Source: Lepturacanthus savala (Eukaryota > Chordata > Actinopteri > Scombriformes > Trichiuridae). Taken from it: a stretch of DNA of 64,000 nucleotides. Positions 24,832 to 34,400 of this stretch are shown one piece after another; position 1 is the stretch's first letter, and each line of letters starts with the position of its first letter. Under the pieces are notes generated by a model. It had not been told where the DNA came from and made no database searches. It saw only the letters and a program-made list of their open reading frames with translations. A program made the position numbers and the translations under genes. The DNA lies in contig CM060475.1 in the NCBI GenBank assembly GCA_030544235.1, forward strand, positions 1,139,920 to 1,203,919, in the 5' to 3' direction.

Positions 24832-26736
24832 AGTTTAGCCTCTTTCTTCTCTGCCGTAAGAAAATAGCTCAAAATGTTGATATTTAATTTAGATTTGAGC
24901 TGTTTGTGTCATAATTTAATAATCTCCTTTTTAAACATCTTACAGAATAGTAAGATGTGTGATTTCTATGATTTTATGGACAAATGATTGACCTTTGAAC
25001 TCTCAACTCTTTATTAATCATTGACCTTTGCATTTTAGATGAAGTAGAAGGTTTTTTTTCCTGATTTGTAGAAAGTAGAAAGTTACAATTTGGATCTAAC
25101 TACCTATGACCTATGACCTTTGTGGTTGTAGATATATTCCATATTTACTGTCATTTATAGCAGGAAAAGTAAAAAAAGCTCCTTGGATTCATCATCAAAT
25201 CTTAATCAATCAAATTTTAATCAATTACTAACATAAAATGTTGTTTGCTGCAGCTTTAAAGTATCAAAAATGAACATTATTTAACTTTAAATCATCAAAG
25301 TTCAATGATTAATAAGATCAGAGTTCAAAGATCAATTATTTATCTATAAAATCACAGAAATGACAGAATTATTATATATTTGGTAAGAACATGAGATTAT
25401 AAAGGAGCTGATTAAATAATCACACAAACAGCTCAAATCTAAATTAAATATCAACATTTTTAAATTTATATTAATAGAAATGTTTAAATGTCTATGTGTA
25501 ATATAAAAGTGGTGAAGTTTTTCAGTTTTCCTGCTATAAATGATGATAAATAAATAAAACGACAAAGGTTATAATTAAAATAAACCTAGAATTAAAAGAT
25601 AAAAATACTTTATTTAACCCGTTAAACTCCAGGTTCCCCCTGAGATTGCTCCACTAATCATGTACAAATATAGTGAAGCTATACATCAAATTAAACAGGA
25701 GAAACTCCACTACAAGCACATATAAGTCTTATTTACACACACCAAACACAACTCCAACACCAAGCTAATTAATTAACAAATATGAAAATCGCTATACGAT
25801 CATAAAGCCGACCCACTCGCCACATTTTGATGGCTAGCGCTCTGATACTTCATGTTACACAAACAAATGACATCTCATATGAAAGCTGAGACTGTGACGA
25901 GTCCAACGGTACCATCAGTGTAGCTTTATGACAAAAACTCAGTAAACTAGCAGCCAAGAAACACTACAGTAAAAAGACGCTTGTTTGAAGCGACGAACAA
26001 AAAATGTGTTTTTTTGTTGCTGTTTTGGGATGAAAATGTTTATTTGAGATCAATAAATGTTCGTTTAGTGTCGACCAACATCTCTGTGTTTATTCCAGAC
26101 ATACTCTACTGACTATGGGGATGTCCTAAACATAAAAAAGGGCTGGAGGTCAAGGGGTTAAAACTTAAAACAGGACCAAACTGACTCAAATCAGGAAAAA
26201 ATGATCTAAATCATCTGCAAATTCAATGATTAATAAGATAAAATGAGATGTATAGTTATATAGTGTTCAACCATCTGTTAAAATAGTTTATTTAATAAAA
26301 TAATGTTTATTTTTGATACCAATCAGAATCTAAAGTAACTAAAGAGTAATTAAGTAATTGCTCAAAATGATTATGTGTAATAAAAAGGTCATTATATCTG
26401 ATCTGATGATTAAATTGTGCTGTTTCCGTCCTGAAACATTAAAACTTTACCTGATTCTTCACGTATCAGCGTCTGACCCGCTTCTCTCTTGTCTCCAGGT
26501 ACCAGCAGGTGCCGGTGGTGCTGGTGGGGAACAAGGTGGACCTGGAGGAGGAGCGCGAGGTGTCGCCCAGCGAGGGCCAGGCGCTGGCCGAGGACTGGGG
26601 CTGCCCCTTCATGGAGACGTCGGCCAAGAGCAAGACCATGGTGGACGAGCTGTTCGCCGAGATCGTCCGGCAGATGGACTTCTGCCCTCTGCCCGACCGG
26701 AGAGAGGCCTGCTGCCCCGCCTGCAGCGTGCAGTAG
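15530..26736 (+). CDS. rap2a: Ras-related small GTPase Rap2a
   Basis: Membrane-anchored Ras-family switch that in its GTP form recruits effectors such as TNIK, MINK and MAP4K4 and regulates cell adhesion and actin. Exons 15530-15843 and 26499-26736 join (RVK-R-YQQ) to 183 residues, the usual length. Visible: P-loop GSGGVGKS at 10-17, effector region YDPTIEDFY at 32-40 with the Rap2-typical Phe39, DTAGTEQ at 57-63 with the Rap Thr61, NKVD at 116-119, TSAK at 145-148. The C-terminus is CCPACSVQ: Cys176/Cys177 are the palmitoylation pair, Cys180 starts a CAAX box ending in Gln (farnesylation type). The Rap2 core is nearly identical to mammalian Rap2; the paralogue call rests on the split gene structure, the tail and the mbnl2 neighbour. 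Rap2c is the alternative. Confidence 0.93.
15955..16060. repeat. Dispersed repeat family A, copy 1 (rap2a intron)
   Basis: Shares the order CATTGCTGCATTC, CTAATTA, GGAGT-CCACCTGGTACC, AT-A-GA-CC with copies starting near 16765 and 20265. Degraded and without coding capacity; family unknown. Confidence 0.6.
16765..16900. repeat. Dispersed repeat family A, copy 2
   Basis: Contains GGAGTACCACCTGGTACC and the downstream AATC..TGAACCC..GAACC..CAGCACAG.ATC arrangement also seen in copy 3. Confidence 0.55.
17255..17345. promoter_or_regulatory. Candidate intronic enhancer of rap2a
   Basis: A GC-rich island in AT-rich intron carries a perfect CRE (TGACGTCA, 17263-17270), a second GCGTCAC half-site and an AP-1 site (TGAGTCA, 17291-17297) within 35 bases, then an AT-rich MEF2-like ATATTATAAT. 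Function is inferred from motif clustering only. Confidence 0.35.
18077..18403 (-). mobile_element. tRNA-headed / L2-tailed retroposon with target-site duplication
   Basis: Read on the minus strand it starts with the abundant teleost motif CACGGTGGTGCAG.GGTTAG..CTGTTGCCTCACAGCAAGAAGG, includes GTTCTCCCCGTGTCTG and GGTTTTCTCCAGG, and ends GGAATAAGCAGGTATAGAAA before a (TGAC) tail. A 12-base direct repeat CAAATCAAAGCA flanks it perfectly at 18065-18076 and 18404-18415, proving retrotransposition-style insertion. No coding capacity. Confidence 0.8.
20265..20480. repeat. Dispersed repeat family A, copy 3
   Basis: Contains CATTGCTGCATTCTCTAATT, GGAGTACCACCTGGTACC and GAACC-AGCACAGAATC. It is the longest of the three copies in this intron. 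Confidence 0.55.
22190..22520. repeat. Dispersed repeat family B, copy 1 (uninterrupted)
   Basis: Contains TTTCTATGATTTTTATGGACA, CCTGATCTGGATCAG, TTGTTTTAAG..TAAATAAAGTATTTTTA, ACCTTTTGTGGTTGTA, TTCCATATTTTCTATCATTT, ATAGCAGGAAAACTG and TCAATTACTAATATAAAAT. Direct copy at 24950-25280 and an inverted, interrupted copy at 25325-26300. Confidence 0.65.
22945..22994. repeat. (TG)n microsatellite
   Basis: About 25 TG units in the rap2a intron; flanked by a second TG run at 23134-23181. ORFs of Cys-Val or His-Thr repeats across it are artefacts. Confidence 0.95.
23134..23181. repeat. (TG)n microsatellite
   Basis: About 24 TG units, same orientation as the run ending at 22994. Confidence 0.95.
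24582..24636. repeat. (TG)n microsatellite, arm of a TG/CA inverted pair
   Basis: Slightly interrupted TG run followed 148 bases later by a (CA)n run at 24784-24829, so the transcript could pair these arms. Confidence 0.92.
24784..24829. repeat. (CA)n microsatellite, arm of a TG/CA inverted pair
   Basis: About 23 CA units, complementary in orientation to the TG run ending at 24636. Confidence 0.95.
24871..25280. repeat. Dispersed repeat family B, copy 2
   Basis: Same block order as the copy at 22190: TTTCTATGATTTTATGGACA, ACCTTTGTGGTTGTAGATAT, TTCCATATTTACTGTCATTT, ATAGCAGGAAAAGT, TCAATTACTAACATAAAAT. Its left end (24871-24940) is an inverted repeat of 25387-25462. Confidence 0.6.
25325..26300. 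repeat. Dispersed repeat family B, copy 3 (inverted, split by a MITE)
   Basis: Reverse-complement relatives of copy 1 blocks lie on both sides of 25618-26157: CAGTTTTCCTGCTATAAATG and AATACTTTATT on the left, CTTAAAACAGGACC..ACTGA, TCAGGAAAAAATGAT and AAAATGAGATGTATAG on the right. The two halves abut exactly at the TTAA of the inserted element. Confidence 0.65.
25618..26157. mobile_element. piggyBac-like MITE with TTAA target duplication
   Basis: 540 bp bounded by TTAA at 25614-25617 and 26158-26161. The termini are CCCGTTAAACTCCAG on the left and CTGGAGGTCAAGGGG on the right: imperfect inverted repeats starting with CCC, as in piggyBac-type elements. No ORF, so non-autonomous. It splits a family B repeat whose uninterrupted version is at 22190-22520. 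Confidence 0.7.
26499..26736 (+). CDS. rap2a: rap2a coding exon 2
   Basis: Follows a TCTCCAG acceptor and completes Arg105. It codes for NKVD, TSAK and the lipidated tail, ending at TAG. Confidence 0.95.
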
Positions 26737-27645
26737 CAGCCCCCTCCACCCCCCTACGGAGGGAGGGCGTTAGAAATTAGGATGCAAGTGAATTCGTTGT
26801 TGTGTAGGGTGAAGGAAAAAAATAAAAAATAAATCCACTCTTGCCGTCACCTGCTTTTCTGTAATTTAGCAGTTGTGGAGAATGTAGGGGGGTAAAAAAA
26901 CAAAAAAAAAAGCAGTAAATGAAGCAGGTTAAAGGGGGGAGGGAGGAGGAGGGGGTAGTTTCATCACTTCTTCTCGGGTGTAGGGTTGGGTTTTCCCTTT
27001 CTGAAGAGGAAAAGCAACACTTGACCTCCCGACGTCCATCACCGTCCTGGTTAACGGAGGAGGAGGAGGAGGAGGAGGAGGAGGAGGAGGCGGTGACAAA
27101 GCCCATCCCAGGTGGTGCTCGGGTTTTTTTTTTTTCTCCCCACCCTTTTGCACTTTTCAAGGACTTTTTCTGGAAGCGGTCCCCGAGCATCAGCCCCCGC
27201 GGGCGGAGGACACAGCGGACCCGCCCCCCCTCACCGCCCACCCCCCCTTCCCTCCCCCGCCTAACGAAAATAAAACGAATGAATGAACCAGATGAACGAA
27301 TGTCTACTACAAGGAAAACAAATCGCACCTTTGGGGAAATTCGCTCAGAAGATCCCAAATGTTGACATACTGTGGATGGTGTGTGCATGAAGTCGTGCTG
27401 TTACACTGACACTGAGTACAATCAATCTCACCCAAAGAGACAGTATCAATCAATCAATCAATCAATCAGTCATTGAAATGTACGGACACTTGTCTTTACA
27501 CCTTACAGATGATTCAAATGCCTTGTTACATTGTATGAAGTGAACATCAGTGTCAGTGTCATTTATCTTAAGTCACGTCAGATATGTTAGTGATTCAATG
27601 TCAGAAACACTTATTTTCAACAAAAAACAAAAAAATAAATCTTTA
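26737..27645 (+). other. rap2a: rap2a 3' UTR
   Basis: Non-coding sequence with AATAAA matches near 26824 and 27265 and a likely distal signal at 27634-27639. It contains an 11-unit GGA repeat (27056-27090), C-rich tracts and a CAAT repeat around 27446-27468. ORFs over this region are low-complexity (Glu-, Ser- or Pro-rich) artefacts of these repeats. Confidence 0.6.
27056..27090 (+). repeat. (GGA)11 repeat in the rap2a 3' UTR
   Basis: Perfect GGA/AGG trinucleotide run on the sense strand of rap2a; GGA repeats can form G-quadruplexes in RNA. Confidence 0.9.
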
Positions 27646-28447
27646 TGCACAAATGTGTCATGTTTATTATGTTCGAGTCATCTTTTGGTGTAAATCTCAT
27701 GGGAAATAACCTCTTTTATGTGTCATAATCACCTCTCTGACTCCAGAGGTCATGAGATTTGGCCTCGTCGTGGACAAAAAAGACAAAAAGACTCTGGTTT
27801 GCTTTTTAGCGGTGATCTGGCTCCGTCTCAGCCTGCGTCGAGATGATTTATGATGTTTTGGTCCTGCGGATGTGTTCTGGTCCGGCATCCTGCCACCGCT
27901 GCCATTAGTGCCAACGCTCACTGCTGATTCGGAACAAGCATTTGTGAAATTCTGAGTGCCATTAGAGTCCATTAGAGGATGAAATTGGGGGGATATGTGA
28001 GACTTTAGAGCCAAGATCATAACTTTGGATTCGATCCAATCAGCATCTTTCAGCACTGCTAAAAGAGAGACTGGGGTAATTCAGAAATAAATAAAAAAAA
28101 TCATAAATAACCTAAGTACAATTATACATATATGTATATTAATAACATACAACTCTACGGTAGGAACTGTCTAATACACGCTATGATTGCTGCAGGGTTT
28201 ATTTTACATTTATCTATATTAGTGCAATCAGCGACACCTGCTGGCACAAACTGGAACAGCAGCACCTCACGGAACGTTGCCGCGTCTGATTTTAGTTCCT
28301 ACCCGGACCTAAATATCGGTTGTACACCAAACGGGCATGGCGTCCTTCAATTGCAGGCGCTTGTAACTAACGTAGCCTTTAGCTATTTGTCCTTTTGTAT
28401 CTGTTTTAGTTTAGTTTTTATATGTTATTGTCGAAATATTCTTCATA
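27646..28447. other. Intergenic region between rap2a and mrpl39, with mrpl39 promoter
   Basis: Minus-strand ORF 27697-28056 (119 codons) has no recognisable domain and is not trusted. The 200 bases before the mrpl39 ATG are moderately CpG-containing and lack a TATA box, as expected for a housekeeping promoter. Confidence 0.45.
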
Positions 28448-31400
28448 ATGGCGACAAGGGCTGTGCGTCAAATTCTCCAGCGCCGTAAGTAGCAAGCTAA
28501 CGGCTAACTGTTAGCAGGTTGTAGCTTTAAATATCATATTAATGCACCGGTTTAGATAAAATATACTTTTTTTTTAAACGACAAATATTCTCTTAAACTG
28601 TGGCAACATTTTAAATAAACTCAGGTTTTCTAGTGTCAAACATATATTCTATAACATTCTGAGGTTAATTGTAACGTCATTTTCCAATCGATTTTTTTCC
28701 CCACAACAGATGGTGTATTATTCATTTATCACAGCAGATATATTGACATGAAATAGTAGGTAAACTCTTAACGATATTAGCTAAGGTTCATCTCGAAGAG
28801 TGCTTATTGGCGCTAAATGGAAACTTCATTAGTGTCATCTATAACAGCTGGGTTTTCCCACTGGTCTACGAGGTACCTGAACGCCACACTTAGCTAAAAG
28901 TCCATACAGTCTATAATAAAAGCAGATATTTTATCAGAAAATTACGTTTTGTAGAAGTATTATAATTTAATAATAATAACGTAAGTAAAAGTCTTAAATT
29001 ATCTGATATTAAATGTACATAAGTAAGTAAAAGTACATCAGAATTCTAAGGATGATGTTTATTCTCAGCGTCTGTGCATCACTGAATATTGATCCAGGAC
29101 TGGAATCATTGAACTTTGTGATGTCACAAGTCATGTTTGTTTCAGGCCATTTGCAGACTGTTGTGGAGTAAAAGAGAAAGTTGATTCCATTTTAATAATA
29201 TGAAGTTTCTATCTAAAAAGGCCTGAAAACACTGGAATACAACTAGATAGTTTGCTTGTCTTATCCCTCCCCTCTCCCCTCGCCAGGCTTTTCATCTGCT
29301 GCAGAAGCTGCCGCTCGTCCATCGGCAGCAGAGGTCCACAGCCAGCGCAACGCCATCTTCTCCAGAGAACAGGCCAGGCAGAACGCCCTGTACCCGCGCA
29401 TCGAGAAGATCGAGGTGTCCCTGAACGGCCCGGGGCTGGACGGCACCCTGCTCGTCATGAACAAAGGGATGTCCACCCCTCTGAGCTGCGCCAAGCGTGA
29501 GTAAAGTCGACCGACCCTGGGTTGAGTCGACACACTTTTCTGTCCTGAATCTGTGAGTCGACGCGAAGTCAACTTGTGTGGGGATGCAAAAAATCATTAT
29601 CACGATTATTTTTGGTCAATATCAATCTCACGATTATTCAAACGGTTATTTTTTTAAGTTATACAATGCATTTATTCAGCATGAGTGACTGTGCTTTTGA
29701 TATGTTAAACAGATTGTGTTGCCACATAGATATCTTATCTTATCTTATAGATATCATATATCTCTTATCTTATCTTATAGACAATCCTGCACACACACAT
29801 GTACAACAGTGTACATTTTGAGAGATCCAATGAATGCTTCTGTATTTTAAAAAGGAAAATGCATTGAAAAACATCGAGTATCGTTTCAACTCAATTATAA
29901 GATTTTGCAGATCGTTTGACACGTAAATCGCAGTTAAAATTGCTCAACCCTCACCAGAACGCTTCATTTGCATATATTGATTTTTTTTTTGCCGTCTAGA
30001 TGAACCTCTGTTTCTCCCACAGATCTGACAGAGCATCATGTGACCAACTCGGCGCTGGCCCTGGTGGACAACGAGCCGTGGCCTCTCCACCGGCCCCTCA
30101 CTCACTCCTGCTCACTCACTCTGCTCACATTCAAAGACCATGACCCAACGCTGGTCAATGAGGTACATCTACAAAATCAGATTTAAATGCATGTCGTACT
30201 GTTTCTTCTATTTCTCCCTGATTTGGCAGGAAAGTCAGGAAATATCTTATTTTTTAACAACTAACTTGGAAGAAATAATTAACATCTGTGTTATTTTGGG
30301 GGATTTGGTTTGTCCTCGTGTCTTCTACTCAGGCGTATTGGCGTTCCTGTGCAGCCCTGCTGGGTCAGGTGCTGGAGACGGCGTTCAAGGACGATTTTAC
30401 CGTGGAGCTGCTCAGCACGCCGGAGGTGCCAGGTAGACGGGCTGCTCTTCATGTCTCCTAATTTACCCACAAAGTCCTCGATCAATCTCTGCCAGGAACT
30501 TAAAATGAGATGCAACCTTTGCCTTTTCTCTGTAGACTCGTTCTATTTCAGTGACATCAGTTATTCAGGTTGATTTAAGGCAGTTCTTGACAAGTTGACA
30601 TTATTAAAAAAGTATGTTTTGACTGTTTATGCTCCATCTACTTCCTCGTAGTCCTTTCAGGAGCCTTTTGCTGCGATGTGGTGCTCGACCCTCAGCTGGA
30701 CTCATGGACACCTTCTCAGGTGTGTGTGTGTTTTTGTGTGTGAAGTAAAGATTGCAGTTAAAGTTTATAGCTCTGTCCACAGATATCAGACATTATGGTC
30801 AGTTTGTCTTCTGTTAGTTGAACTGGTTTCTAAAGATATGAGAACATCTAAAGGCATGAGACGGCATTCTTTCTTCTTTGAATTGTCAACAATAGTAGCA
30901 AAGGACGGTTGAATCTCAGGTTGTATTAGTCAGTAGCCTGGATTTCAGGGCTGCCGTGAGACAGTTTGTTCAACACCACCACGGCTGTGTTTTTTTCCCA
31001 GGAGTCGTTGCGCTCTCTGACCCGAGGAGCCCAGCAGCTGATCCACCGGAATCTGGTCTGGGAGCCTCTGGAGGTGGCGCCCTCTGTGGCGCTGGAGGTC
31101 TTCTCACAGAGCAGGTACACGGACTCCCGCTCAGCTCTGCCAGATGGAGGCGGCTGTCGTCCAGCGCAGCATCGAATGATCTCTCTCTGTGTCTGTCAGG
31201 TTGAAACAGGAGGAGGTGGAGCAGAAAGCAGCGCAAAATCCCAAAGGCACCGTCATGTTGTACAGGTAACATTACACACAGTACACACCAGTGGGAAGCA
31301 TTGACTTTAACTACATTTCCAAGGTGCAGGTACTTCATACTTCTACTCCAATAAATTCTTGTGACAGTTATAGAGATTTTCTGTTAAAAGAAACACATGG

Positions 31401-34400
31401 AAAGATAAAAAAAAATACATATTAACCTGATAAAATCCAAGAACCCCAAAATATGGGGGGTAAAAACTTGTTAAAGTTGTAAAAACTCCTCTAAAATGAC
31501 ACTGGTTTAAGTTACATGCATATATCTTGGTATAAATACTGATCATACGTTAGATTAAAGATTCCTGGATTATTTGGGCTGATAACAGATTTTTCCAAGA
31601 TGATTTTCACTATAAAACAGATTGAATTTTAATTTTTTTGAGTTGATTATAACTCTTCTGTTGTCATCCACATGCTGTAGCTTTATTTTGAAGCCAGGTT
31701 AATGTACAAAGTCCAAGTAGTCGTAGAGATTTTCCATATCTATGCTGTTTTGAGCAGGAAAACTGAAAAATAGGTCTCCAGCTGGTCTGGTTAAGTCATA
31801 TTATTGTGACTCCTTCAGACATCTGAGAAGCAGCTCCAGCAAAGAATGATTTCCTCTCTAAACTGATCAGATGGTTTAAATTAAACAGTTGTTCAAGGCC
31901 AACACACTTTAATCATAAGCATTTGTCCCTTTATCTCTACTAACTTTACTTTACTAGAGACACCCTGTATCTGACCTTTGGGGTTTCTTGCAGAACATGT
32001 TGTACTCGACCTTCTAGAGTTGTTGATTTTAAATCTGTGAAAAAAAGCAGAGATTAGATTAAAGACAGAAGCTAATTTTATGCAGCAGACATGTTTTTTC
32101 ATTAATCATCTCAGGACCCTGATGTGTTTCTGTACCTATACTGGGAATCTAACGCTAAACGCTTCTGATAACATTAATGTCATAGTGATATATCATCATA
32201 TCTGTTTTCCTTGATATTTTAAGCACGTTTTAATGCTAATATTTGTAGAATTGCACTTATAATTGACTGTTTTACAATACTTGTCTACCACTGATGCACA
32301 GTGTTTGCTTTTAATTGATTGCCACTTACGTGTCACATCTAAAGAAGTGCATGTGTCTCCACCTCCTGTAGATGTGGCGACTATGTGCTGTTGAGTGGGG
32401 GCCCCCTGGTGGCCAGAACAGGCCTGTGCTCCCAGTACGAGGTGACGGCCATTCACAGCCTGGGGCAGGGGCCCTGGGGTCTGCACCGCCGGGCACAGGG
32501 CCTCTCCCTGCCTCTGCAGCTGCAGGTAAAAACCCTGCTTTAACAGGGATTTGAGTGGAGAAAAATCTATGGTCTTGACAGTTGTAGTTTGAAGCCACAT
32601 GTGTCAAATCTCACACAAAACACTTTTATTAACATTCAGAAGTGCAGGATCAACATGTGTATGAAAACAGTGCAGATAAAAAACTGCCAGCATGAATAAA
32701 TAAACCTCTTGAATAAAATAAATACAAATAAATGCAAGATGTGCACAAAATGCATGTAAATGCATGTAAAATCTATTGAGTTATCTCAACTCAAGCTCAT
32801 AACTTAAGTCTAGCTTTTCTCCACCCCCTGTCGTCTTCAGAGAGTAGATACTAAACACAGTAGTTATAGACTTAGTGTATTTGCATCAACAATTAATATA
32901 TTTTAATTAAAATATAATTTAATTAAAAAAAGAAAACAGAAATTTGAGGAGCTAATGGCTTGTTTTACCCATTTAAACCTAAGAGCAGGTAAGACTTAAC
33001 CCATTTAAGCCAAGATTTCATGTATATAACTATATCAGATGAGTTACTAGCAATCATTATGTATCTTTTCTTCCATTTTGTGCTATTTCCTTTGCAGAAA
33101 ACAGCATTTTAATGGCTATTATAGGTGCCGCCTGCACAAATCTGCCCCTAAACTAAAACCTATTTTTCCCTTGAGAAAATTGGGAGATTATTCTGGAGAC
33201 TTGAATGATTAAATGGATATATGTATGTATATATATGTCAGGGTTGATAATGATGATAATCTAAATAAAATGACTCTTTCTGGGAGGGTTTGTCTTCATG
33301 TTCTCAGGTGGAAGGAAGCACTTGGAAAGTTAAATTATTGCTTAAAACCTTTTGTCTACTTTCATGTCATTAGGAAAAAAAGCTGCACGAGTAACATTTT
33401 TTATTTTAAGCATAAAATGACAGTTATTGGCTTAAAGACTCAGCAGCTTTAATGGGTTAATACATAAGCGCTTTGTATTGATATAAATATGATGTAATCC
33501 TATATTGGGCATTGGACAGTTTCCCTCAAGATTCCTAATAAAATCAATGATATGGAGCCAAATCACGTATTTCTCTGTCGTCCTAAGCTTGTCCTGTATA
33601 ATAGCACAGAAGTACGATGCAGTAAAGGTTTATTGGTGTCTGCGTTTGAAATGTTTGCTTTACCTCTGCAGGCTCACCACACAATCTGGAGGAAACTGAA
33701 GCAGCGAGCAGAGAAGCTGGTAAGAACGAACATTTCTACCTCACACACTCATCCAACAGCAGTGACTTCAAAGCTGAAGAGCTGAAGCAAACACAGGGGA
33801 GGGCTGTTGGTGTTTGGGGGCATTGGACCGGTGTAGATGCTGGATTCTTATCCAAATTACTGCCTGTTCCACATCCAGCCAGCTCCCTCTCTCTCTGGCT
33901 GCAGATTTCCTGAAGTAGCCAGAGGTTAGGATTTGCCACTGCTATTTTTATGTCTTTGCGTTTATGTTTGGCGAAAACAGAGAGCGATGCAGCGTGGGCT
34001 GTGTAGTCTTCAGGAAAAAAGCTGGTGTCATCGTCCTCGTGGAGGACAAATCAACATCAAAGATCCAGGCAACAACTCAAGATCCAAGATGCAAGACTGA
34101 TTTTCTCTATGTACGTTGCAGCATTCAGATTAAAAGAGAGTTTGAGGAAAGGAAGAAGCACTCATTCCTTAAATTCAAACTAGGCTAAGAGTTAATTTAG
34201 GAGGGAACCATCTTCGTCAAATATATTTCGCTGCAGCCTTTCTGGCACTTAATTTGGCACCCGATGACATACCGTGTGCTCTGTGGCCTACATTTTCACA
34301 TTCACACAGATTCTGGTATTCTGGGAATTGAAACGGCACTTTATTAAAGACAAAACTGTGGACGTGAGAGCTGGACCGACATTAAAAGAGTATTTGGATC

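Noticed and set aside
26777..27388. 203-codon minus-strand ORF
   Set aside because: Antisense to the rap2a 3' UTR; Ser/Pro/Phe runs come from the GGA and A/T-rich tracts.
27697..28056. 119-codon minus-strand ORF between rap2a and mrpl39
   Set aside because: No recognisable domain, promoter or splice context. Composition is like the surrounding intergenic sequence; it may be a repeat relic, but this cannot be shown here.
28132..28488. 118-codon plus-strand ORF overlapping the mrpl39 start
   Set aside because: It runs across the mrpl39 promoter in another frame. The ATG at 28448 has the presequence and phase needed to join exon 2.
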